A stretch of DNA of 64,000 nt, from NCBI RefSeq assembly GCF_023278185.1, contig NZ_CP066356.1:4208001-4272000 (forward strand). The letters run 5' to 3'. The position numbers and the translations under genes are program-made. The notes beneath the pieces are model-generated. The model searched no databases. It saw only the letters and a list, made by a program, of their open reading frames with translations, and had not been told where the DNA came from. Shown one piece after another: positions 41,924-49,612 of this stretch. Numbering within the stretch: position 1 is the first letter of the stretch; the number at the start of each line of letters is the position of its first letter. Origin of the DNA: Bradyrhizobium elkanii USDA 76. Lineage in GTDB: Bacteria; Pseudomonadota; Alphaproteobacteria; Rhizobiales; Xanthobacteraceae.

Positions 41924-44188
41924 TCAAGTCTTGGGCCTGACGTCGCCATCCGACACCAGCAGTACGGACGCCTTCGACTTGCCGAGCACGGCCGCGGCGA
42001 TGCTGCCGAAATTCAGGCTGTCGCCCTGGATGCGGTCGACGCCGATCACGACGAGGTCGGCCCGGCTTGACGCGATCTCCTGCAGGATCGCGACCTCAGG
42101 CGCGGTGTTGGCGCGTAGCCGCGTCGTCACGTTGATGTCGTAGCGCGCCGCGGTCGCCGCGATGTCCTTCAGGATCGCTTCCTCATGCGCCAGCGACATG
42201 CTGGGACCGGTGCGGCGGGCCCCCTTGTCGCGCGTGGTCGAGACGTAGACCACCTGCAGCGGCTCGCTCGAGAGGCGCGCCAGCGCGATCGCGACCTCGG
42301 CGCCGCGCCGCGAGACGTTGCTGCCCGAGACCGGCACCAGGATCTTCCGCGCATTCGCCGTCGGCTCCTTCTCGTGCACGCCCTTGGCGGCCGCGATCGC
42401 CAGCGGGCCGTCGAAGCCGGAGGCGAGGTCGTCGAGCCGCCTGTCGAAGCCGCCATCGGGGCCGGCGACCGCGTCCATGCCGACCACCAGCAGGTCGAAG
42501 CCCTTTCTGGCTTCCTCGGCAATCGCCTCCGCTGCCGTCTCCTCGCGGGCGCGGCTGATGACGTCGACACTGCCGCCGCCGTCGGCATCGGCTTCGGCGC
42601 TCGCCTTGGCCGCGCTGATGACCGCCGCTTCGGGGCTCTCCTCATCGGCGCGGTTTTTCTCTTGCAGCTTGGCGTTGGCGCCGACATGCAGCACCGTGAT
42701 CGGCAGGCCGCGCCCGCCGGCGAGCTGGCCGGCGAGATGCGCGGCGAATGTCGCATTGCTGCTCTCGTCGACCGCGAGCAGCAGTCGCTCGAGATTGGCG
42801 ACAAAGCCGCGCTGCTCATATTCCTCGCGCTCCAGCCGCTCCTTCTCGTCCTGGCCGAGCGGCAGCCGCGCCAGCGCGCTGCGCAGCATCGGCGGCATCG
42901 CCATCGTGGTCAGGATCGCCATGGTCACGATCATCGAGAACATGGTCTGGCTCAGCACCCCCATCGACAGGCCGATGGTGGCGATGATCACCTCGGTCGA
43001 GCCGCGCGCATTCATGCCGCTCGCCAGCGCATACGATTCCCGCCGGGTCAGCCCGCCCAGCGCGCCGCCGAAAAAGGCGCCGCCGAACTTGCCGATGCTC
43101 GCGATCAGGACCAGCGCCGCGGTCAGCCCCAGCACCGACGGATCCTTCAGCACGGTGAGATCGGCGCTGAGACCGGCGAGCCCGAAGAATACCGGCATGA
43201 ACAGACTTGAGATCAGCCCGCGCAGCCGCTCGTCGATCTGCCGGGTCAGGATCGGGGATTCTCCGACCAGCACGCCGGCGATGAAGGCGCCGAGCACGGT
43301 GTGCACGCCGATCAGGTGCGTGATCATCGCCATCGCGCACATCAACAGCAGGATTACGGTGATCACCGCGGCCGAAGAGACCAGATGGTCGTTGGCCCAA
43401 CGGATCAGCCGGAACACCAGCCGCCGGCCGATCGTGAAGCTGATCGCGAGGAAGGCCAGCGTGCCGAACAGCGCCTGCGCGACCGAGAGGATGTCGAGAC
43501 TGCCGCGCGAGGCGAGGCTGAAGATGACGGCGATGATGATCCAGCCGAGGGTGTCGTCGATGATCGCGCTGGCGACGATGATCTGGCCGACATTGCGGCG
43601 CATGAAGTTCATTTCGCGCACCACAACGGCGACGATCTTCACCGAGGAGATCGACAGCGCCGTGCCGAGAAACAGCGAGGCGATCGGCCGCGCTTCGGGA
43701 TGCGGCAGCAGGCCGCCGGGGAGCAATTCGCCGAGCGCGAAGCCGCAGACAAAAGGCACCGCGATGCCAGCGACCGAGATCGTGGTCGCGGCGCGGCCGA
43801 CCTTGCGCACCAGCTTGAGGTCGGTGTCCATGCCCGTCAGCAGCAACAGGAGCAGGATGCCGAACTGTGCAATGCCGTCGATCAGCGCCCTCTGCTCGCC
43901 GGACGGCGGAAAGATCACGCTATGCGCCGACGGCCACAGCCAGCCGAACAGCGATGGTCCGAGCAGCAGGCCGCCGAGCAGCTCGCCGATCACGGAGGGC
44001 TGGCCGATCCGCTGCATCAATTCGCCGAGGCTGCGCCCGACCGCGATCAGGAGCGCGATCTGGACGAGCAGGATGTACTCGGATGGCTTGCTCGCCTTGT
44101 CGCCCGCAGCGTCGGCTGCCGTGATGCTCACGAGCAGGATGACGGTCGCCCAAATCGCCGGTTGAAGCCGCCCCCAGCGGATCACCAT
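41924..44188 (-). CDS. Kef-type cation:proton antiporter fused to tandem universal stress domains
   Basis: The product is 754 aa. After a signal-like helix, residues ~35-450 form a CPA2 Na+/H+ exchanger domain (GQPSVIGELLGGLLLGPSLF, IIVASAIIDDTLGWII, MNARGSTEVIIATIGLSMG). Residues ~470-590 and ~610-754 are two Usp folds (LLLAVDESSNATFAAHLAGQ; KILVPVSGSNVSRRGAEVAI ending GSIAAAVLGKSKASVLLV). Usp domains bind ATP/AMP and may gate transport. ATG 44188 is spaced from GGAG. TTGAAG/CTTCAA arms just past the stop are a weak terminator candidate. Confidence 0.9.
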   Translation of the reverse strand: MVIRWGRLQPAIWATVILLVSITAADAAGDKASKPSEYILLVQIALLIAVGRSLGELMQRIGQPSVIGELLGGLLLGPSLFGWLWPSAHSVIFPPSGEQRALIDGIAQFGILLLLLLTGMDTDLKLVRKVGRAATTISVAGIAVPFVCGFALGELLPGGLLPHPEARPIASLFLGTALSISSVKIVAVVVREMNFMRRNVGQIIVASAIIDDTLGWIIIAVIFSLASRGSLDILSVAQALFGTLAFLAISFTIGRRLVFRLIRWANDHLVSSAAVITVILLLMCAMAMITHLIGVHTVLGAFIAGVLVGESPILTRQIDERLRGLISSLFMPVFFGLAGLSADLTVLKDPSVLGLTAALVLIASIGKFGGAFFGGALGGLTRRESYALASGMNARGSTEVIIATIGLSMGVLSQTMFSMIVTMAILTTMAMPPMLRSALARLPLGQDEKERLEREEYEQRGFVANLERLLLAVDESSNATFAAHLAGQLAGGRGLPITVLHVGANAKLQEKNRADEESPEAAVISAAKASAEADADGGGSVDVISRAREETAAEAIAEEARKGFDLLVVGMDAVAGPDGGFDRRLDDLASGFDGPLAIAAAKGVHEKEPTANARKILVPVSGSNVSRRGAEVAIALARLSSEPLQVVYVSTTRDKGARRTGPSMSLAHEEAILKDIAATAARYDINVTTRLRANTAPEVAILQEIASSRADLVVIGVDRIQGDSLNFGSIAAAVLGKSKASVLLVSDGDVRPKT

Positions 44189-44282
44189 GGCATCTCCGAT
44201 TTCCAATTCCAGCGCGGCCCGGCCGGCTTGCCGCATGCGGTCAACGCCCGGGTTCCGAAAGTGATCCACCGGGTCAGATTTT

Positions 44283-44307
44283 GGAACGGAGGCACCGGCG
44301 GTTCGTT
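44283..44307 (+). promoter_or_regulatory. EcfG-type (general stress response) promoter
   Basis: GGAAC (44283-44287), 16 bases, CGTT (44304-44307) is an exact consensus match. It lies 99 bases before the small membrane protein gene at 44407. Confidence 0.65.
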
Positions 44308-44406
44308 TCGCTCATGACGCGTTCATCCCGGTGATGCGAATGTCTCCATGAGCGAGCCTAACCGCCGGAGCGGCTGCGACTCGGCTCGCGCGAACGGGAG
44401 GCTGCA

Positions 44407-44529
44407 ATGGCAACCAGATCCAATCTTTCGAAGGCTGAACTCGCGCGTAGCGTTGCCGGCGCCACATCGGCATTGGTGCTTAGCGCGCTCGTCCTGTTCG
44501 TCGCCGCGCATCACCTGAGCGGCGGATAG
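44407..44529 (+). CDS. Small single-helix membrane protein (40 aa)
   Basis: The product starts MATRSNLSKAELARSVAGAT, followed by a helix SALVLSALVLFVAA and a short HHLSGG tail. ATG 44407 follows GGGAGG at good spacing. It sits under an exact EcfG promoter, so it is probably a stress-induced membrane peptide. It faces the oppositely oriented small membrane gene at 44557. Confidence 0.7.
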   Translation: MATRSNLSKAELARSVAGATSALVLSALVLFVAAHHLSGG

Positions 44530-44556
44530 GCAGGCGGCGCGTGCCGCGCCGATCCT

Positions 44557-44685
44557 TCACAGCAGGAAGGTCCCGATCAGGAGACCGGCCGCAAATGCCC
44601 AAAGCCCGAGGGTGCAGGCCGATATGACCCGGACGAGATTGCGCAGATCCACGTCCTGCCAGCTGCTATGGGACCGATACGTCAA
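44557..44685 (-). CDS. Small single-helix membrane protein (42 aa)
   Basis: Translation most likely starts at TTG 44685, spaced 9 bases from AGGGGG. The polar part, LTYRSHSSWQDVDLRNLVRV, is followed by helix ACTLGLWAFAAGLLIGTFLL. It converges on the 44407 gene. No clear promoter was found upstream, and the family is unrecognised. Confidence 0.55.
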   Translation of the reverse strand: MTYRSHSSWQDVDLRNLVRVISACTLGLWAFAAGLLIGTFLL

Positions 44686-44853
44686 TTGCAGGCACCCCCT
44701 GCGGTGGCCGCCTTGCTTCCTAGCCTGACAGCCTGTTCCCGATAGGTGCCCAAATGAAGGCAACCAATAGTGGCGCCCGATCACGCATTTGCGAGGCACC
44801 GCCTCAAGGCGCCCGGTATTTCCTTCCTGGCGGCGAAATGATGCCCGTCCGGA

Positions 44854-45156
44854 TCAGGCCGCCCGGCGTTTGCGGGTGCGGGCCGCCTTTTTCGCCGAGC
44901 GCGACCGCTCCGCGGCGGGACGGCCCGCGGCCGCCTTGCCGCCGAGCTTGCCGCCCTTGCGCGATGGGGAATGATCCTCGCGCGTGCCGCGGCCGGAGCC
45001 GCTCTTCTTGCCGCCGTGGGTCTCCTTGTTGACGGTCGCCCATGCCCGCCGCTCGGCCTCGCGGCTGGAAATGCCGCGCTGCTCGTAGCCTTCCTCGATG
45101 TGCTCGGCCTGCCGCTTCTGCTTGTCGGTGTAGCTCGACTTGTCGCCTCTGGGCAT
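44854..45156 (-). CDS. Small basic protein (MPRGDKSSYTDKQ family)
   Basis: The product is 100 aa. The N-terminal part MPRGDKSSYTDKQKRQAEHI then GYEQRGISSREAERRAWATV is a conserved stress-type module, often annotated as plasmid stabilisation protein, though no plasmid function is shown. The C-terminus is Lys/Arg/Ala-rich (SRSAKKAARTRKRRAA), like a histone H1 tail, and would bind DNA. ATG 45156 has AGGAGAGCGC upstream. It is 13 bases after the gene at 45170-45388 and probably in its operon. Confidence 0.75.
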   Translation of the reverse strand: MPRGDKSSYTDKQKRQAEHIEEGYEQRGISSREAERRAWATVNKETHGGKKSGSGRGTREDHSPSRKGGKLGGKAAAGRPAAERSRSAKKAARTRKRRAA

Positions 45157-45169
45157 TGCGCTCTCCTGT

Positions 45170-45388
45170 CTATTTTGATCGAGACGTCCGCCGGGCTTCG
45201 CCCGGGTCGTCGTCCGGCTCGACGACCTCGAATCTGGACCGGCTGAAGCGGCCCAATCCGCTGAGCTCGTAATAGCCGTCACGTTCGATATCCCTTGTCA
45301 CCTCGTAGACGCGCCCGAGCGAGAGCGTGTCCCGCTGCAACGTGTTGTCGACGCAGCGAACGTGAAAAATCTTGCCGGTTTCGGCCAT
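45170..45388 (-). CDS. Small soluble protein (72 aa), unknown
   Basis: The product starts MAETGKIFHVRCVDNTLQRD and has the segment VTRDIERDGYYELSGLGRFS, a short beta-rich fold reminiscent of SH3-like regulators. Start ATG 45388 follows AGGATGAG. It is probably the second gene of a three-gene stress operon with 45474-45701 and 44854-45156. Confidence 0.65.
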   Translation of the reverse strand: MAETGKIFHVRCVDNTLQRDTLSLGRVYEVTRDIERDGYYELSGLGRFSRSRFEVVEPDDDPGEARRTSRSK

Positions 45389-45473
45389 GCGCTCATCCTG
45401 AATTGTTGGTCTGGTTCGGCGTTACTTATCGCGCAACGTCACGATCGCAACCGGCAGCCCTGCCGTGGGCCGA

Positions 45474-45701
45474 TCACGAAATCTCGTTCGGCAATTTCCA
45501 TTCGGGCGCCGGCTCGCAGACTTCACCGTCGTCAGGAATCTGCTTCATGTGATAGCCGGCCGGCAGCACCTGTCCCGGAGCCTCATCCGCGACCGGAACA
45601 TCGAAGACCAGCCCGGAGACCAGTGCATGTTCCCACGCCTGCTTCTCCGTCGGAAAGGCCTTGTCGATTTGTCTGTCGCGATCGAACAGCGCATAGGGCA
45701 T
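45474..45701 (-). CDS. Small soluble protein (75 aa), unknown, stress operon
   Basis: The product reads MPYALFDRDRQIDKAFPTEK at the N-terminus and PAGYHMKQIPDDGEVCEPAP near the end. ATG 45701 is spaced 7 bases from GAGG. It lies 64 bases downstream of an exact EcfG promoter on the same strand and leads the small operon. Function unknown. Confidence 0.7.
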   Translation of the reverse strand: MPYALFDRDRQIDKAFPTEKQAWEHALVSGLVFDVPVADEAPGQVLPAGYHMKQIPDDGEVCEPAPEWKLPNEIS

Positions 45702-45764
45702 CTGGCATCCTCGAGCATTGGCTTGGCGCAGGCGGCTCGCCTGTCGTTCGCCCGATATGTCGAA

Positions 45765-45789
45765 AACGTCCGTGGCTGACCGGTGTTCC
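45765..45789 (-). promoter_or_regulatory. EcfG-type (general stress response) promoter, minus strand
   Basis: On the minus strand GGAAC (45789-45785), 16 bases, CGTT (45768-45765) matches the consensus exactly. It overlaps the stop codon of the AraC gene at 45789 and faces the small operon starting at 45701. Confidence 0.65.
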
Positions 45790-46610
45790 TAAATTCGCCC
45801 GCCAGCCGCGAAGGCCGATCCGCTACCTTGCATGATATCGCTGAGATATCTCGCCGGTGGCTTGCCGAGCGCCTTCTTGAACATGGTGATGAAGGCTGTG
45901 ACGGACTCATAGCCGAGTGCGGACGAGACCTGCTGAACGCTCGCGCCGGCGGAGAGTTCGCGCAACGCGACGATCAAATGCAGTTGCTGGCGCCAGCGCC
46001 CGAATGTCAGGCCGGTTTCTCTCAGGATGAGACGCGCCAGAGTGCTCTCGCTCAGCGCCACGCGTTCGGCCCATTCGGCCATCGTGCGCCGATCGGCCGG
46101 ATCGTCGGCGAGCGCTGCCGCGATCCGTCGCAAGCGTGGCTCGGGCGAGATCGGCAGATGCAGCTGCTGCAGTGGCATGCGCGGCAATTCGCTCAGCAGC
46201 AATTGCGCAACGAGCGTCTCGCTGCCGCCGTCCTGCTGCATGCGATCGGAAAACTCGATGATCAGTTCGCGCAGCAACGGCGAGATCGACAATGTGCAGC
46301 AGCGATCGGGCAGGTCGGCGGCACCGGGCTCGATGAAGACGAAGAAGATCCGCGCATTGGCGGTTGCGATATTGGTGTGGCGCGTGCCGCCGGGAAGCCA
46401 GACGCCGCAATGCGGCGGCACCATCCACAATCCGTTCGGAACGCGGCACATCACGCCGCCGCCGAGCGCAAAGACGAGCTGTCCCTTCCGGTGCGCGTGC
46501 TCGGCCGCCTCGACCTTGTTTTCGGTGACGTCGAGGCGCACGGCGATGGCCGCCGCTGCGACGTCATCCGGATCAAGGTCCGGCCAGGGATAGCGAAGTT
46601 GAAAGCCCAT
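45789..46610 (-). CDS. AraC-family regulator with cupin sensor
   Basis: The product is 273 aa. An N-terminal cupin-like ligand domain (EAAEHAHRKGQLVFALGGGV, VWLPGGTRHTN) precedes the AraC helix-turn-helix pair (TMAEWAERVALSESTLARLI, SVQQVSSALGYESVTAFITM). It is the type that controls a neighbouring MFS exporter. The MFS gene at 46728 is divergent with a 117-base spacer. ATG 46610 has a weak ribosome site. Confidence 0.88.
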   Translation of the reverse strand: MGFQLRYPWPDLDPDDVAAAAIAVRLDVTENKVEAAEHAHRKGQLVFALGGGVMCRVPNGLWMVPPHCGVWLPGGTRHTNIATANARIFFVFIEPGAADLPDRCCTLSISPLLRELIIEFSDRMQQDGGSETLVAQLLLSELPRMPLQQLHLPISPEPRLRRIAAALADDPADRRTMAEWAERVALSESTLARLILRETGLTFGRWRQQLHLIVALRELSAGASVQQVSSALGYESVTAFITMFKKALGKPPARYLSDIMQGSGSAFAAGGRI

Positions 46611-46638
46611 AACGGAGCTGGAAACCTGTCGCGTGACT

Positions 46639-46673
46639 GAATTTAGCGATCGATAGAACAGATATGTAAATTC
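46639..46673. promoter_or_regulatory. Inverted repeat between AraC and MFS genes
   Basis: GAATTTA (46639-46645) and TAAATTC (46667-46673) are perfect arms with a 21-base centre. It is the AT-rich part of the divergent spacer and a likely AraC operator. Confidence 0.4.
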
Positions 46674-46727
46674 TTCCGGTAGCCAAGTCGATAGCTTCGC
46701 GCATGCAGATGGGCAGGAGAGCATGCG

Positions 46728-47909
46728 ATGACGATGATTGCGCCGATGCGCACGCTGGGCGGGCAGGGGCTGTTGTTGACGGGGATCCTGCTGATCGCCT
46801 CGACGCTCCGCGCGCCCATTACCGGCGTCGCGCCGATGCTCGGCATGATCGGTGAGACCAGCGGGATCGGCGCGGCGGAGGCCGGGATCCTGACGACGCT
46901 GCCCTTGCTGGCATTCGCGGCGATCTCTCCGGTTGCAGCTGTGCTCGGGCGCAAATGGGGCATCGAACGGTCGCTGTTCGGTGCGCTGCTTGTCATCGCG
47001 GCCGGGATCGCGCTGCGCTCGTCCGGTCCGGTCTGGGCGCTGTTCGCCGGCACCGCCACCATTGGCGCCGGAATCGCCGTTGGAAATGTGCTGCTGCCGA
47101 GCCTGCTCAAGCGGGACTTTCCGACCCGCATCGCCAGCCTGACCGGCGCTTACGCGATCACGTCCGCATTGGCCCAGGCGCTCGCATCTGTCGTCGCAAT
47201 CCCGCTCGCCCAATTACCGGGATCGAACTGGCATCTCTCGCTTGCGAGCACGCTGATCTTTCCGTTGGTGGCGCTGATAGCCTGGGCACCCCAGCTGGGG
47301 ACGCACGCGGCCCCGACGGTCGAGCCGGCCTCGTCGCCGCGCGGGCGCATCTGGCACTCGCTGCTCGCCTGGCAGGTGACCGGCTTCCTCGGCCTGACCT
47401 CGCTCGTGTTCTACATCATCGTCGGATGGCTGCCCGCCATCCTCGTGCAGGCAGCCTACCCGGCGGCGACGGCGGGTATGCTGCACGGCGTGCTGCAATT
47501 GGCGACCGCGGTCCCCGGCCTGATCCTCGGGCCAATGGTCCGGCGCATGAAGGACCAGCGCGGCATCGCGATTGCAGTGTCGCTTGCGACCTGCGTCTCG
47601 CTGCTGGGATTGTGGCAGCTTCCGGCGCTCGCAATGCTGTGGGTCGCGCTGTTCGGCTTCGGGGCGGGTGCTGCCTTCATCCTCGGCTTGACATTCGTCA
47701 GCCTGCGAACCTCGCACAGCCACCAGGCGGCCGCGCTGTCGGGCATGGCGCAGTGCCTCGGCTACTCGCTCGCCGCTGCGGGCTCGCCGCTCGCCGGATT
47801 TGCCCATGATGCGACCGGAGGCTGGGAGGTTGCGCTCGCGTGCTGCGCCGTCGCGACGGTGCTGATGGCCGTCCTGGGCCGATCAGCCGGCCGCGCGGCG
47901 ACAATCTGA
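46728..47909 (+). CDS. CynX/NimT-type MFS transporter
   Basis: The product is 393 aa with 12 predicted helices. The N-terminal half has the CynX-type LLIASTLRAPITGVAPMLGM and AGILTTLPLLAFAAISPVAA, and the loop GRKWGIERSL is the MFS A-like motif. Family members move cyanate, nitroimidazole-like drugs or other small molecules. It is divergently paired with the AraC regulator, a layout typical of inducible drug or metabolite export. Confidence 0.88.
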   Translation: MTMIAPMRTLGGQGLLLTGILLIASTLRAPITGVAPMLGMIGETSGIGAAEAGILTTLPLLAFAAISPVAAVLGRKWGIERSLFGALLVIAAGIALRSSGPVWALFAGTATIGAGIAVGNVLLPSLLKRDFPTRIASLTGAYAITSALAQALASVVAIPLAQLPGSNWHLSLASTLIFPLVALIAWAPQLGTHAAPTVEPASSPRGRIWHSLLAWQVTGFLGLTSLVFYIIVGWLPAILVQAAYPAATAGMLHGVLQLATAVPGLILGPMVRRMKDQRGIAIAVSLATCVSLLGLWQLPALAMLWVALFGFGAGAAFILGLTFVSLRTSHSHQAAALSGMAQCLGYSLAAAGSPLAGFAHDATGGWEVALACCAVATVLMAVLGRSAGRAATI

Positions 47910-48042
47910 TTGTCGTTCGATGCGAAATATCGCGAGCCGGATCCGGCTCGCAACAAGGCGTGGCGAGGGCCGGTCGGTTGTCTGCGCTGCAGGCGCGCGC
48001 TACAGAAGGCGGGAAGCCTCACAAGCAAGAGCCAAGGGAAAA

Positions 48043-48423
48043 GTGTCGTTGAGAATATCTGCCAGCACGCGCATCGTGATCGGATCGACGCTCTTTGCCT
48101 TGGCGTCGAGCGCATTCCTTTTTCTGGTTCCTCCGAGTCCGATCGACAGAAACCTGTTGCGTGGCGCCTTCCGTCTTTACAAGGGATATGCGTATCTCAT
48201 CCCCGTCAAATACGTGGACGGCACGCTCGAGACTGCCCGATTGTACGAAGACGACCAGCTGCTCGGGCCCGCGAACACGGCCCAGCAAGAGATCATCGAC
48301 AAGGGTGCCGGCCGATTCGCATTTTACCGGGACACCTGGAATTACTTCGGCCCGGCCTTGATGTTCTCGACAAGCGACAACACCGACCCGAATACCAACG
48401 GCAGGAAGTATCATCTCAGATGA
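48043..48423 (+). CDS. Small membrane-anchored protein, unknown
   Basis: The product is ~126 aa, starting at GTG 48043 (or TTG 48049, better spaced from AAGGGA). The helix TRIVIGSTLFALASSAFLFL leads to an external domain (GAFRLYKGYAYLIPVKYVDG, FAFYRDTWNYFGPALMFS). The upstream frame back to 47920 lacks support. Codon use is slightly less GC-rich. No family was recognised. Confidence 0.55.
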   Translation: MSLRISASTRIVIGSTLFALASSAFLFLVPPSPIDRNLLRGAFRLYKGYAYLIPVKYVDGTLETARLYEDDQLLGPANTAQQEIIDKGAGRFAFYRDTWNYFGPALMFSTSDNTDPNTNGRKYHLR

Positions 48424-48453
48424 CGAACTGACCCGCGCTGTGTCCGGCTGTCG

Positions 48454-49281
48454 TCACGTCGTGCGTATCACGCCCAGTTCCTTCGACCGTTGGAGAAGAG
48501 CCGGCCGGTAAGGCGGGGAGGGATCGTCGTCGTCAGGGATGGCGCAATGGCCGAACTCCTGCTGGATGCGCCGGATCTCCACAACCCGATCGTTCAACCG
48601 CTGCAGATGTTCAAGCGATGTTGCCTTCCAGTAGCGGAAGGTGTCGAGCGTAATCGGCACGAAGGCGGTGCCGAACAGCGTTGGATCGGGCACGACGGTC
48701 CGCCCGAGCAGCAGGTAGCGGTCCTGACCGACGATGACGAGGGTGGCATACGGCCGCCCTTCACTTACCCTGAGGCCCTTCAACGAAAGTTCGCTCAGCT
48801 TGCTGAAATAGGGTTCCTCGCGCCAGCGGTCGGGATCATCGAGGTCGACCTGCACATTCAGCGCGTCGAGCCCGAAATGCGGCACCATGCCCGTGGTCTC
48901 GGGAAACCAATCATCATCGAGGTGGCCTTGCAGCCAGGCACAGCTGAATGAGCGGCACTGCCGGGGACGCTCGTGGTAGATCTCGCATCCACCGCCCGCC
49001 AGGATGTGGCTGCAGACCGTATTCACCGGCTTGCCGAGATCGGTCACCTCAAGCACCTTGCAGCAGAGGGTGCATGATCCACATTGCCTGACCGTCGGAG
49101 CCACGGGAAAGCCGAGGGCCCACGAGCCCTGTCGTTCGCGGAGGAGCAGCTTCTGCTTCTCCAAGGTGCTCAGTGCACGCTCGACCTTGAGGCGCGACAA
49201 TCTGGTCACGCCGATAATATCTTTCGTCGTCGTCGCGCCGCTCTCGACCGCCCGAACGATGACCAACGCCACTTGATCCAT
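48454..49281 (-). CDS. Winged-helix domain fused to YkgJ-type Cys-cluster protein
   Basis: The product is 275 aa. Residues ~1-65 look like a winged helix (VESGATTTKDIIGVTRLSRL, KVERALSTLEKQKLLLRERQ). Then comes the Cys cluster CGSCTLCCKVLEV, C-x-H, GGGCEIYHERPRQCRSFSC, typical of YkgJ/UPF0153 zinc- or iron-chelating proteins. A ~130-residue C-terminal part is uncharacterised. ATG 49281 has a weak site; an in-frame ATG at 49452 would add 57 residues. Confidence 0.75.
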   Translation of the reverse strand: MDQVALVIVRAVESGATTTKDIIGVTRLSRLKVERALSTLEKQKLLLRERQGSWALGFPVAPTVRQCGSCTLCCKVLEVTDLGKPVNTVCSHILAGGGCEIYHERPRQCRSFSCAWLQGHLDDDWFPETTGMVPHFGLDALNVQVDLDDPDRWREEPYFSKLSELSLKGLRVSEGRPYATLVIVGQDRYLLLGRTVVPDPTLFGTAFVPITLDTFRYWKATSLEHLQRLNDRVVEIRRIQQEFGHCAIPDDDDPSPPYRPALLQRSKELGVIRTT

Positions 49282-49594
49282 TGTTTTTCTTCTTGTCCGG
49301 CTCGTGGCCGGCTCTTCTTGCAGTGTTTTTGGCCGCCGGTATTCGGCGACGGTAGATTCCAGTGCAACCCGGAACGTGCCGCGACCGACGGCTGCGAGAT
49401 TCCACCGAAGCGTATCGGCGAGGGCGGCATGTCGCATCCGATAAACGTGCATGGCATCCCTGAGGACAAATCGTCGTGATTGCAGCGATAGGCGTTGGGT
49501 CCGCGAGCGTCTGCAAGGTCGGAGTGGTCTCGTGTCATCGGCAATGTCGCGAGAATGCGAATGTGTGGCTAGCAGACCGTGCAGCACGTTCAGT
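49282..49594. other. Gene-free spacer before the IS element
   Basis: No convincing gene is seen, though the YkgJ frame stays open on the minus strand to beyond 49452. The right end (49542-49565) is the ATGTCGCGAGAATGCGAATG leader that also precedes the repeat at 6418. Confidence 0.4.
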
Positions 49595-49602
49595 GTCGTC
49601 CC

Positions 49603-49612
49603 TGCGAAAGCA
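49603..49612. repeat. Target-site duplication, left
   Basis: TGCGAAAGCA, 10 bases, repeated identically at 51099-51108 on the other side of the IS. Confidence 0.93.

Noticed and set aside
44854..45156. Evidence of a plasmid or partition locus from the family name of this basic protein
   Set aside because: The name plasmid stabilisation is inherited annotation. No replication, partition or toxin gene lies nearby, and the context is a chromosomal stress operon.
47920..48042. Longer start for the small membrane protein at 48043
   Set aside because: The extra 41 residues are Arg/Ala-rich without a motif, and no ribosome site precedes ATG 47920, while AAGGGA precedes 48043/48049.
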